64,000 nucleotides of DNA from Micromussa lordhowensis (Eukaryota > Cnidaria > Anthozoa > Scleractinia > Lobophylliidae): NCBI GenBank assembly GCA_964020085.1, contig OZ026598.1:7804424-7868423 (forward strand). Direction: 5' to 3'. The notes beneath the pieces were generated by a model that worked only from the letters and a program-made list of their open reading frames with translations, was not told the DNA's origin and did not search any database. This document shows positions 47,062 through 58,600 of the stretch, one piece after another. The stretch's first letter is position 1. Each line of letters starts with the position of its first letter. The position numbers and the translations under genes are program-made.

Positions 47062-47102
47062 GGCCCGACGATTTTAATGCAAGACAACCACAAGGCTTCC
47101 AG
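47062..47102 (+). CDS. eIF4G exon, PDDFNARQPQGFQ segment
   Basis: Bounded by the acceptor ACGTTTAG and the donor CAG|GTGAAT. It encodes PDDFNARQPQGFQ and ends in phase 0, matching the phase of the next recognised exon at 52291. Low-complexity Q/P content fits the eIF4G N-terminus. Confidence 0.55.
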
Positions 47103-49051
47103 GTGAATTAATTTTTATTTTACGCCATCCAAACCTTATTTACGTCGACGATCCCTTCGTTTGCTGGTGTTTTGGTGTCTCGTGGAATTCTGTGACTTTT
47201 TTTGTTGCATAACAGTTCTTTCGATTCGCTATGAATGAATTGCTATTTACAGATGTTTTGTTTCGTTTCTAAGGAGTGGGTGTTTTACTTTTTAAAGTTT
47301 CTCGAGCCATTGAAGATCCAAATTTAATTCTTGTAGTTTCAGGAGTCGATCATAAGACCAGCATTCTTGATTATTGTTTTAGGAAATAACCTTTATGCAT
47401 TACTTCCGTTACGACGTTCGGATCTTCGCGTATATTTGTACATTATTTGAAGAGGGGAACATTTAAAGCTGGGGAACTCGAGTTTTCGAAATATTCTATT
47501 TTTAAGCTCCTGATTCTTTAGTTCGTTTCGTTTTGTTATTCCGAGGGTGTTTCTTGTCTGCCAGGATGTTCTAATCGAGTCATCTTCCCTCTTGAATCGA
47601 AAACATTTGAGTCTACATCCAAGAAACTTATTGAAGGCGATCAGTACAATGCTATCCAGTTAGACGAACAGGTTGTTGTTTTTTCTGTTATCAAACACGC
47701 TGTATTCCGAACAGTCAAACACTTTAAAACTTACCTTTTCACGTGGTTCATGAACCAACTAAAAATTTCTCGATGATCGCGACTGGTTTTAGACGGGGGT
47801 GGGGCGAAAACACCGGTTGAAGAATACATTAAAAGGCGACGAGAAGTGCGAAAAGGGAAGTACCTGGCTGAAAGTGAAACTTATACATGTCTTGGAATCC
47901 CCTCCTTTGAAATCTATTTAAATACAGAATTTTGATTTCAACCTCGTAATTTAGTACGCAGCGTCATGTATTTGGTTGTGTGAACAGCCTGTCGGACAAA
48001 AGCGAAACAAATTTTGCATACGGCCTCGAACAAAAGGTAAATCCACTAATTGATTGCTCAGTATTCTCAGAAGTTTTCTAACACTTTGTTTTTAAGCGGC
48101 TTAGGGTCTTGAAAAGTACGTTAGGGTCGATCGTTGCCCCTTCTTTCAAAGTTATATTGCGTAGACAAACTCCGCCTTGTGTAGAAAAAGATTTACTCGT
48201 ATCTAAATATTTATGCGTTGTCTTTGATTGCTTGTTTTTATATCCATTTTGGATTACAGACAATGAATTCATTTTCTTGTCTCAAAAACTGAAGTGAAAT
48301 GCATCTGCCACCAAACGTGATAACCAATATTTTTTTTGATGTGGAAGATGACCGTTATGTTTGATTGACCTTGTTGTTAACTTCTAAATTAAGAGAGCTA
48401 AGTCGGCATATTGGTTTTATTGTATTGATCTTTACAGTTTTAACTGATATACATATAACTTCCCTCTCTGGTGACCTTACATAACAACAAAGTAACCAAA
48501 TAACCAATATAATTGACAGCAATCTTGTTCAATTATGATTCAATTCCACTATTGATAAAACTGGAACTCCTAATGTCATTTCAAAAATGAGATGGTGATA
48601 CATATTGCTGAACTCTTGTTCGACAAACTGGAACCTTGTGAAACCATACTTTTTTGAATAATTTTGTGACTGATTGTTGAATTAACATTGATTTTGAACC
48701 AAGTTCTACATTCCTATCATTTAGTCTGTAAATCAAGATTTGTGTGATTTATAAGTGCCAGGAAGAAACGCTGGACCTTGATAATCTGAACCCTGATTTT
48801 CCAGACTTCTCAATGACATAGACCGTTCTCCCTGGTTGTCAGTTGCGGATCTTAATTGTAGTTATATATGTAATTTTCTGGACCATTGATTATGCACACT
48901 GTGTTGTGAGTCTCTGTGAGTCTATTAAAGAGGCTCGAGTTTGGCTTCTGGTACATGGTTAGCACAGTGGACTCAGGATTCAGTGGTTTGGTTTGAAGGG
49001 TGACTCACCTCCCATCCTGGGAAAAAAGTAATACTCCTCCAGAAAGGTGCA

Positions 49052-49200
49052 GTGGTCGAGTGATTGTGTGCTGGACTCAGGCTGTCTGGCTTGGAACCAT
49101 GGCCAGGTCATTGTGCTGTGTTTTTGAGCAAAACATTACTCTAGTAGTGTCTTTTTCCACCCAGATGTATTAATGAGTACCAGCAATTGAATGCCAAAAC
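49052..49200 (+). mobile_element. tRNA-derived SINE, plus strand
   Basis: GTGGTCGAGTGATTGTGTGCTGGACTC looks like a tRNA A-box half. It is followed by a weak B-box-like GGAACCATGGCC and then a GAGCAAAACATTACT and GAGTACCAGCAA tail typical of invertebrate SINEs. Confidence 0.5.
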
Positions 49201-49449
49201 ACTGGCTGACCTTACCTTACCCAACAGCCAGATTTTGTATCATATTCCTTGTATTTGTTACAGCAGTCGTTGAAATTTGTTATATACTTGTTAACGATGT
49301 GCTGTGGACAGCAAAGTAGACAAATCAGTGATGGCTACTTTATGTTTGGTTGACAAAAATAAGTGATAAACCCTGTTTTTGTTGTAAAGTTTATGAGCAA
49401 GATCAAGTCATATAATGAAACAGCTGTATACCTTGAAACATCTAGACAA

Positions 49450-49694
49450 GCTGGGCCGGGTTGTTCGAAAGCCGGTTAACGCTAACCCAGGATTAAAAGT
49501 TAACCGAAGCATTGAATTTTCTTGTATAAAAATGTTTTTCACTTCCTATTTTTTGTTAGTTTGAGATTATTCAAATTAAAAGGAGAAGGCCAAACAATAT
49601 AAACCGAAAACCTCTCCATAAAGTTGCAAAACTGAAATAAAAATTCTGGCTTATACCCTGGGCTAGCTTAATCAGGCTTTAAACAACCCGGTCC
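49450..49694. mobile_element. MITE family X, copy 2
   Basis: Shares CTGGGCCGGGT, GTTAACGCTAACCCAGGATT and the GGGCTAGCTTAATC / AACAACCCGG right end with the element at 36989-37238. Confidence 0.75.
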
Positions 49695-49870
49695 TTGGTA
49701 CTATGGATAGTTAAGATGAAGTCTGTGTCAGACCAATGGCCTATAAAGCCAGAGCTTATCCAGATTTCTGCACCACGAAGCGATTAGGAGTATTTTTACT
49801 CCCCCCTGCATGGGATGTTAGTACATTGCAGGGCTACCCCCCTGGGCAGCATTAATTAAGCTATTTCTGA

Positions 49871-50284
49871 GGCCCCATCCACACGTATCAGGATATTTCT
49901 GAATCCGCAACTTTTTCTTTCTGGATTCAAAAATTTCCCCGTCCACGCATAGCGTATTCAAATCAAATTTGCCTGTCCACATGCATCCGATTGTATCCAG
50001 ATTCACTCTAGAGAACCTAAGCCTAGACGTTGTGCCTCCATTTTGGTTTATTGTTCGGTGAGAGACTGGCAACGATTTTGCTACATCATCAGATTCAAAA
50101 GTATCTGGATTCACCGTCTACATGTTGTTGGATTTGTTGCAGATTTATTTTTTCCTCTCTGGAGAGTGGATTAAAAAATATCTGTATTTGCTGCTGAATT
50201 CGCCAGATGCGTGTGGATGGAAGCCATATCCGGAAAGAAAAAATTGTGGATTAAAAAATATCCAGATATGTGTGGATGGGCCTG
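49871..50284. mobile_element. ~414 bp MITE
   Basis: GGCCCCATCCACACGTATC and GATATGTGTGGATGGGCC are inverted ends, with more CCACACG / GTGTGGATGG copies inside. Confidence 0.7.
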
Positions 50285-50559
50285 AGTTACCTTATGCCCC
50301 TGTCTGTGCAAATTTTTTCTTGTTAAAATGAGTTTTATTTGCATGAAAATGAACTTACAGATGAAACACGTTTTCATAACGTGGTTTTACATGAACACGG
50401 CAAAGGGCAACTCGGAAATGACCTATTTGCCAGTACTGATTACTGGCAACCAGTTGGAAGTTTCAGTTCTATTTACAGTATAATGGTTCTTAACTTATAA
50501 TAGTGTCCCCATTTACCACAGTAGTGCTAAATACCATGTCATGATTTTTATTTATCATA

Positions 50560-50712
50560 CGTCCTATACACCTGAGTGGTAAGAGGCACAGAGATAGTGA
50601 AGTGTCTTGCCCAGGAACATGATGCAATGAGCGTAGCTAGGGCTAAAAAATTCAGACCACTCGATCTAGGGTCCTGTGCGCTAATCATTAGGCTACTGCA
50701 CCTCCGCATAAT
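50560..50712 (-). mobile_element. tRNA-derived SINE, minus strand
   Basis: On the minus strand GAGGTGCAGTAGCCTAATGATTAG is A-box-like, followed by a CTAGATCGAGTGGTC B-box region. Then comes a GGGCAAGACACTTCACTAT tail block common in metazoan SINEs. Confidence 0.6.
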
Positions 50713-51437
50713 GGATTGTGAGATGATCAAAATAGGAAACGTCAGATATCTGTAATTTAAAACCATGTATGTTTGGTTAAGGGCTGAGGTTCCCTGATCC
50801 TACTGTGCACAGCTGGGCCATATGTGTAGAGGGTTTTGATGTTGCAGTGCTCCGTTGTCCCAGGCAACTGAATTTGATGTTCAGTGGAACCTTGTTTCTT
50901 CACCATTACAAGAAAAATTGCTCTTAGATACTAAAATCGCCATTAAGCAAAGGGCTAAATCAGAAGACATACACTGATCAGACTTATGTGGTTGCTATGG
51001 AAGCATTCAAGTGTGAACAAAATGTAAATATACTAAAACAATTCAAAGTTCCAAGGATCATGTAACATTGCACGGTAGCCATGTGGTGTAAAAATGGATC
51101 TACAATTTATACTGTGATGTGATAAAACATGTTCTTGTTCAAGTAGTTGGTAACTTCATGGATACTTGTAAAGGTGTGTTGGGGAGAAGTTTCTAAAAGG
51201 AATGATTATTTGAAAACATCTTGGATGCAGTTATCCTGGTTAACAATGTTTTGTGACCAAGTCGTTAGCTTTACCAAATTGACTATTTGGATCACAAACC
51301 AGAAACTACACACTGTCGCCTGGTAACTAACTTCCATCTCACTTTGAATAGTCGTTGAATGCACCCAATTTTAAGGGAAGTCCTTGAAAACTGAATTGAG
51401 TGCTTTTAAGTTCTTGAAAAGAGTTGATTTTGTTAGT

Positions 51438-51597
51438 GATCACTTAATTCATTCCCTCCTTGGTGCGTGTAGTGATTTTTATAGTGCAATAACTCAAATA
51501 ACTCTGATGTGTTCTTTGATCACTTAATTCGTTCCCTCCTTGGTGCGTGTAGTGATTTTTATAGTGCAATAACTCAAATAACTCTGATGTGTCCTTT
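51438..51597. repeat. 80 bp tandem duplication
   Basis: The 80 bp unit beginning GATCACTTAATTC occurs twice head to tail (51438-51517 and 51518-51597), with two differences. Confidence 0.9.
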
Positions 51598-51689
51598 AAA
51601 TCCTCGGGAAGTTCTCGACTCTTCTATTTAACTGCCATATTGTACTTTTACTAAGCTTGAAACAAAAGAATCTGTTTTCGAGCAATTAA

Positions 51690-52060
51690 ACTCATCACCA
51701 ATAGATGAGCTTGGAGATGGTGCCTGTCAAAGTGGGCGGTGATTCTGAGGTGAGCAACGAGCCTAGAGCCACGAGCCCTGAGCAGGGCACACAGGCATCC
51801 ACGGCAACTCTGCGAGTGGCAACCACCCACCAGGCACCGTCACACTGACCCAGTCAGTGGAGATACTTACCAACCCTATACTTACCCAAATCCACCAATG
51901 AGGGAGGGAAGGGAAGGGGAAAAAGCGAGACAACTGAACGAAATGCAGCCTGAAACAAACAGCACCTCACAGAGCAGAAACGAACAACACGTGCGACTCA
52001 AGAAACCCCGTATAACACCTCCATGCGCATGACTCCCAGACCACCGCTGACCAGCATTGG
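51690..52060. other. GC-rich block of unknown nature
   Basis: This stretch is clearly richer in G+C than its surroundings and has no long open frame. Its minus strand carries two GTAAGTAT sites 16 bp apart (ATACTTAC on the plus strand near 51869 and 51885). It could be an interspersed repeat, a small RNA-derived element or a minus-strand exon. I do not recognise it. Confidence 0.3.
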
Positions 52061-52290
52061 CTTGATTTTAACTTAGCCTAAATTACATTTAGCCACATAT
52101 AAATTAGGAGTTTTTTTACCCTTCCTTACTTAACAATTTTTTGGGTCATTCCAGATGTTTTTTTAATCTTGTCATGCTCTAGTTTGTCTCGAGTTTATTG
52201 AGATTCAAACATTTTTATCGTACACGTGAAATTACATGTTTTGTGTAAGTAATTATAAGTCTGTCTTGTTTGATTTGTTTGAATTTATAG

Positions 52291-52551
52291 CTTCCAGCAC
52301 AGATGCCGCAGAATCTAGTCATGGGGCAGATACCTGGTCAAATGCAAACATCCCAAGGACAGCCCCGCATCCCGAATCCACAACAGTTCTACCATGGCCA
52401 AAGACCCATGAGAATTCAAAGACACCAAAACCCAAACAATCCTCCAATGTACGCTTCACCTCCAGGGGGTCCCCTGACAGTACAAATGATAGGACCCGGA
52501 CCACCCCCCTTCATTCCTCCAGGGCAAAGCCCACAGTTTCTTCCACAGCAT
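52291..52551 (+). CDS. eIF4G exon with P/Q/M-rich N-terminal region
   Basis: A 261 bp exon between the acceptor TTTATAG and the donor CAT|GTAAGTG. It encodes 87 residues starting LPAQMPQNLVMGQIPGQM and rich in Pro, Gln and Met, ending QFLPQH. Both ends are phase 0. Low-complexity sequence of this kind precedes the PABP-binding site in eIF4G. Confidence 0.75.
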
Positions 52552-52963
52552 GTAAGTGTGAACCGGTTAAAACATCATCTACATGTACAATCCGAGGCAC
52601 AATATTTAATGTTGTGCAACCTTTATGGTCAAACCATTCCTACATGGATAAGTTAAAAATACATTACTTTGATGACCTGAAAATGTATTCATCGTAGGCA
52701 TAATGGATGTATTTTCCAACAATCATAATTCAATGATGTGACTTTTCAGTTCACATTGTGTGCAATAAGTATTTGTTGCAGTGTATTGTTCTTGGTTGAT
52801 TATGATCTGTTGAGTGATACATGGTCACCTACATGTAAAAGCTTCACTTTTGTAGCTGTGACTATTTAGAAACGTACAGATTTCACTTTGTATGTACTTG
52901 AATAACTGATGCCTCTCTTCTATAAGGGTGGCCTCTCCTACATTCCAATTAACAGGTTATTAA

Positions 52964-53894
52964 CCCATTAACGCCTGAATGAAATTGCCCGCGACCCACC
53001 CCTAATTCCCTAGTGTTTTTTGGAAGTATTTTAGAACGAGCAAAAGCACAAAAATAAACCACATGCGCAGTAACAACAGACATAAGATCAGGTTTCAAGA
53101 CATCTTTTATTTGAAGTTGAATAAATGAAGGATCAAAATAGGAAAATATATTAACAAACAAAACTCCACCTGATGTATAAAACTGATGAGAAAACAAGAC
53201 ATTATTTTTCTTTACTGCGAGACAAAATGTCCCATGGAAGCTGAGAAAATTGAAGATGCGAAAATGAGTTAACTATTGACTTTGGAGGACAAAACAAAAC
53301 CAAATACAACAATTTCCATTATTGTTCTATAATGGCTAACATTTGAGAAATCAAACAATCATTCTAAGTAATACTGTACATTACCATTTTTGTTTCTTAA
53401 GTCCAGGTAGCTGCTTTAATCCTGTGATCTGTATTCAAAACCCTCTTGAAAGCGCACTGATCGCCATGTTTTCGTGGCAGTCGAAGGAAAATTTTTTCAC
53501 CAGAAAGGTTAGGGGACTCTGTACACCTTGATCTTCCATTCTGAGGCCACCTAAACATTGATTTGTGTTTTTTCTTTTCATTTTAAGTCCCAAAGAAGTA
53601 GTTTCTCAATTTTAGGAATGAAAATAAGACTTTTGAAATTTGTAGATTTGGCCCGCAACGCGCCATGATTACCTTCACTTTTCAAGTGCATGATTCTAAG
53701 ACAAAAAAACGTTTCTCTAAGACCCCTAAAAACTTCTTAAAATATACTCCGATAGTCCATTCTCATTAATTCTATTTGTCCTTAATGCAACAATAGAACA
53801 ATAGGAGTCTTCAGGGAGGCCGGTTACAGCTGGCTCAGGCATTTGGGGGGTGGTTTTCGCACGGCCGGTTACGACCAGCTCAGGCGCCAATGGG
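52964..53894. mobile_element. 931 bp piggyBac-like non-autonomous element
   Basis: The borders TTAA|CCCATTAACGCCTGA and GGCGCCAATGGG|TTAA have the TTAA-CCC signature of piggyBac elements. The inverted repeat continues with GACCCACCCC / GGGGTGG. No transposase is recognisable. It sits in an eIF4G intron. Confidence 0.75.
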
Positions 53895-54043
53895 TTAATG
53901 AGAGGTCCCACAGTATATTATCTTTTACCGTGTGCTGAAATCTCCCTTTTCTTGCATTTTACCTCTTTTTGTCCCTTCCACATAATTTATGGCATACACA
54001 TTTTCTGATCTTTTTTTGTGCTTTGCTGTTTATCATTTGACAG

Positions 54044-55619
54044 GTTGAGTACGCCCAAATTCCAATGGGTGGCCCACCTCAGATGCAATATAGACCTCAG
54101 CAAGCAATGCAGGGCCAATTTCCACCTGTATCTGGTCCTTCACAGCCACAAGGACCGTATGGCTATCCACAGACGGCAGTTTATCCCATGGGACAGCCCT
54201 CACCTCCTGTTTATATCGTCAGAGCCCCCACTGCTCCCATGACTGGAATGGCACAGTTTCCAACTCAAAATTTTGAGCCCCGTGCACGGGAGAGAAAAAT
54301 AATCCAGATAAAAGATCCCAACAGTAACAAAGATGTAACGCAAGAAATCCTAAATCGTCAACCCTCGGGAAGTTTAACAGGCAGTACGACTGGCACCCCG
54401 AATAATTCTACCCCAGATATTTCAGGACAGTCTAGTAGTTCAAGTACCCCTCCTTTGACGTCACAGCAGCAAGCTGAGGCCAACGTGCGAGCGCAGTTTG
54501 CGGCGCAGGTCGCTGCAACATTAGTCAATGATAGTGAGGAGAAACCTAAGAAGGTTGGTGAATATACCATCCAGAAAGCACCGGTAAATAAACCGGCGGC
54601 AGTAGATACTGGTAAAATGAAAGAAGTAGCAGATATATCAAAAGACAAAGTAGCAAAAGAAACTGAAATTAGTTCGACTATTAACGTATCTGAAACTCGA
54701 TCAGCTGAAAAGCCTGTCGAAAATGTTGTTGAAACACAACCTAAAGAACAGGTTGCAAAAAGACAACCCAAGGAAGCCATGCATGGCTCTAAACTAAATG
54801 ACGGAGTTTCTGTAGAGAATTCATTGGGAACAAAATCTGTAGTCAGTTCAGTGGATGCAATCACATCTACAAAGGGAATAATCCCCAATGTCAGAGTAGA
54901 AATCTTTAGAGCAGATGATATGCTCAACAAGGAACAGTCTCGCAAGGAAGCACAACAGAGCAGTGCAGCTGCTAGTGATGTTAAAACTGAAGTTGAACCT
55001 GCAAAACAAACAACAGAGCCAGCTGCAACTGAAGTGGTCCCGGTTGAAGACGCCAAAACATTAAATGGACCAGTGACACTTTCGAGTGAGGAAGTACAAG
55101 AAATAGAAGAAGAAGAAGTAAAAAATGTTGAAGCTAAACCAGAGGTTGAAGCTAAACCAGAGGTTGAAGCGAAACCAGAGGTTGAAGCGAAACCAGAGGT
55201 TGAAGCGAAACCAGAGGTTGAAGCGAAACCAGAGGTTGAAGCGAAACCAGAGGTTGAAGCGAAACCAGAGATGGAAGCGAAACCAGAGGTTGAAGCGAAA
55301 CCAGAGGTTGAAGCGAAACCAGAGGTTGAAGCGAAACCAGAGGTTAAAGCTAAATCAGAGGTTGAAGCTCAATTGGAAGTTGAAGCTCCACCTGTGGAGA
55401 AAGTCACAGAACCTGCTGCAGGCGTCAGCAAAGTTGATGAAACTTTGCAGCAGCAGGGTGCTGAACCTGAATCAACAGCTGAAGAATCTGCGGAAGCAGA
55501 AGTTTTACCGACAGCTCCTGAGTTGGAGGATGCAGCTGAGGCTGAGAAGCTGAACGGTCATGAAGGTGACACGAAAGTGGCTGCTGTTCCAAAGAATCCT
55601 GTAGACACGCAAGGAGCTG
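54044..55619 (+). CDS. EIF4G: eIF4G large exon: PABP-binding region and acidic repeat tract
   Basis: eIF4G is the scaffold of the eIF4F cap-binding complex; it links eIF4E, eIF4A, eIF3 and poly(A)-binding protein to start translation. This 1,576 bp exon begins VEYAQIPMGG after the acceptor TTTGACAG. A P/Q/Y-rich part is followed by RERKIIQIKDPNSNKDVTQE, which matches the PABP-binding motif of animal eIF4G (basic residues, I-x-I-x-D-P-N, D-x-T-x-E-I). Then come a Ser/Thr-rich linker, KVGEYTIQKAP, and a long acidic region with about 14 VEAKPE-type hexapeptides (55127-55378). The exon is closed by a weak donor G|GTTCGT at 55620, whose phase 1 matches the next exon. Open sequence continues to 55849 but becomes hydrophobic and unlike eIF4G, so it is intron. 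Confidence 0.85.
55127..55390 (+). repeat. 18 bp coding minisatellite (VEAKPE)n in eIF4G
   Basis: About 14 tandem copies of an 18 bp unit read VEAKPE, with one MEAKPE and degenerate VKAKSE and VEAQLE at the end. Because 18 is a multiple of three, the two other frames also stay open, which explains the basic LKRNQR reading frame over the same bases. Confidence 0.95.
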
Positions 55620-58600
55620 GTTCGTATTTATTTCTCTTGTTCTTAATTCTTAAAAGTGTTTTTTTTTTTGTTTCATCCACAACAATGACACAAACCTATG
55701 GCTTTTTCAAAGTCTGGTGGAAAATCTTCAGAAATCTGTGGAAAGCTGCTATAGCTATCTTCAGAAATCTTGAAATAACCAGTGTGTACTACCAAATACA
55801 AGATGTTATGTTATTATCAGATTATTGTTTAAAAACAATACCAGACTAATTTTTTTGCAGTAGTGATCAGAAAATAAGGAAATTTATATAAGTGAAAAGA
55901 CATTTTGGGGGTTAGTTCCACTTTAAAGCACCTAAAGCATATTCTACATTTTATATTTTCCGTGTTGTGAATGGGATGTAGGGAATGAAGGAAATATAAA
56001 CTACTTTGTTTTTGGATAATGATACGATGCTACCAAGATAAATAAATAGTTTGCTATCTTTGCTGTTGCGGTGTAAAGCTTCATGCAAGCCTGTTTGCTT
56101 TGAGTAAATTCATCTTCAATGCGGAAATTTACAAAAAAGTACTTTTAAGAATAAGAGTTTCTTCCAAATAAATAATTTTCTTCCGTATCCGAAAAAGTGC
56201 AGTTGAAAAGCGACAAGTTACATTACAGTCACATAAAACGAGTTGAAGCCATATAATTAATTCATGTGTTCGAACTTGTGTTGCATTAGAAATCATGTTT
56301 TTGTAGTCACCTGCACACGTGGCAGTAATTGTTGAGAGTTGTTTACTTGTGAAGTGTTTTTCTTCGATTTCAAAAAGGTGTCAAATGTCAGAATATGTAT
56401 AGCCGTGATTGCTCTCATTTTACGAGTCAAATGAAAACATCAAACTTCCATAACTTTGTTTAAGATACAGTATCTTTACTGAGAGCGATATAAAGTCTAC
56501 TGATAGAGCGACATTATTCAGTTCAAGGCACTTTGTTATCTTGTGGTTGTTTTGAATGCAACACAAACAAATGTACAAATGTATAAATCCTTGAAAGTAC
56601 TTAACAATAAACAGGTGAAGAAAGTTCACAAGAAAGAATAGTCAGTAAGGAAACACTTTTTAACAAAAGAAATTATCTTCTATTGTTTCTTCAATATGGC
56701 ATACCATATCTTGCTTGCCGCAGTGTTTGGTCACGTCCATCCAACACAAGGTTGAGGAATTTGTCCCACTACTGTGAACTCGCTGCAGGCAAAGACAAAG
56801 TTTTACCGCACCCTAATGGTAAATACTTTCAGGCAGCACTGTAAGCTGCGAATGCTCATGACAGTATGTCTATACTGCTATTAGAAGCACCTGAACTATT
56901 GCAGGCTGTCAACATGATGATTATACAAGCCAAAAAATTACTTCTTTATAATTCAAATAAACAACTGAATTTCTGTCCTTTTTGAGTTATTTTTTTGTAA
57001 AAAATATATCTCTTAGTCGGCGTGTCGAGTATGTTGTGGACCGGTCAATGGATCAGTGAGTCAGTGAGAGATGTATGTATGTCACACCAATCAGATCGGA
57101 TCTACTATAAACAGCCAATCAAATTTCTTGTTTTAAAAGTAAATGGTACATGTATATGAGAAGATTTGATCCCGATAAAGTTCAGAACTGCCATATTTAT
57201 TCTTCTATAAAAGAGGAGGAAGTATTCATATATTTGGTTTACCTCAGCATTTTCTGTGAGTTAGGCTTAGGATTTTAGTTATGGACAAGATGAGCCTTGA
57301 GGTATGAAACAGTGCGTGAGGTAGTTGTATGCAAATTAGTTACAAAGGTAACTTGATATTTTTGTTTTTCACAAGGAGTAAATTCAGTTAGACATCACGC
57401 ATCGTTGCTTCTAGCTAGTTCTTACGAAATGTTTTAGAGGAGACGAGACTGATTTGGAAGAGTTTGAACGTTTACAATAGGTACAGGTAACGGTTGCTGT
57501 GTTCTTGTTGCGTGCAAATATAACGAGATATTTTTATTTTTTCGTTACAAAGGGTAATTTGACACTTGTTTTTCACAAGGGAGTAAATTCAATTAGAGCT
57601 GGCAATTCATCACCACTTGTTCCCACGAGATGCTTGCTATTTTTAGTTACAAATGGTAACTTGATATTTTTGTTTTTCACAAGGAGTAAATTCAATTAGA
57701 CGTCACGCATCGTTGCTTCTAGTTCTTACAAAATGTTTTAGAGGAGACGAGACCATTTTGATTTGAAAGAGTTCGAACATTTACAATAGGTACAGGTAAC
57801 GATTGTTTTGTTGTTGTTGCATGGAAATATAGCGAGATATTTTATTTTTTAGTTACAAAGGGTAATTTGACACTTGTTTTTCACAAGGGAGTAAATTCAA
57901 TTAGAGCTAGCAAATCATCACCACTTGTTCCCACTAGATACTTGCTATTTTTAGTTACAAATGGTTATTTGACACTTTTGTTTTTCATATGGGAATGAAT
58001 TAAATTAGACTGTCGACGTGTCAGAGGTGTTTTTTCTCTTTCTTTTTTCGGTAAACTAGTGTTGTTGTGTAAAAAGGGTAAACTTAGGACTCATATAAAA
58101 TACGAAAAGTTCTATTAACTTGAGTATTTTTGAGCACAAATTCCCTTTGGGGGGTTGAAAGGGCTATGAGATCGGCGAGTGACAGGGAGTTATGCATGTG
58201 GCGTGTCACACCAATCACGAAGTGGGTTGCATCAAAGAACGAATCAAATTGCCTGTTAGACAATAAGATGGTATCTACATTAATTCGGAGACATGTCAGA
58301 TTACTGTAGTTTGTTCAGTAAAACAGTGTACATGTCATCGATTTAGCTTTATGGAGGGAGAATTACATAACGAAAGTAATTTTTGTGATGCTCAACTGCT
58401 TGCAACGCACACTGTCAGCAAAAGGCCCAACACTAATTGTGATTTGAGCATTTGTTTTGGACGGGCTAGTTTAACTAAATTGTCACTGTAAACACTCCCG
58501 TAAATGCTCCTATCTTCATAACCTTTTAATTAAAAAAATAACTCTTGCACGCCTTGCGTGCCTATGTTTCTTGCATTGTCTGTGGGTTGTCGATCAAGAG

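Larger units (their letters stand above)
47103..52290 (+). other. eIF4G intron of ~5.2 kb with several repeats
   Basis: No further coding exon is recognised between the flanking phase-0 splice sites, although a small one could be missed. It contains SINEs, two MITEs, an 80 bp tandem duplication and a GC-rich block, listed separately. Confidence 0.5.

Noticed and set aside
54358..55056. Long minus-strand open frame opposite the eIF4G exon
   Set aside because: Antisense shadow of a Ser/Thr/Glu-rich coding exon; no independent features.
55125..55553. Basic LKRNQR-repeat open frame overlapping eIF4G
   Set aside because: It exists only because the 18 bp repeat keeps all frames open; the eIF4G frame has matching splice phases and known motifs.
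55620..55849. In-frame extension of the eIF4G exon
   Set aside because: Composition changes to hydrophobic/T-rich, and splicing at 55619 restores eIF4G-like sequence in phase.
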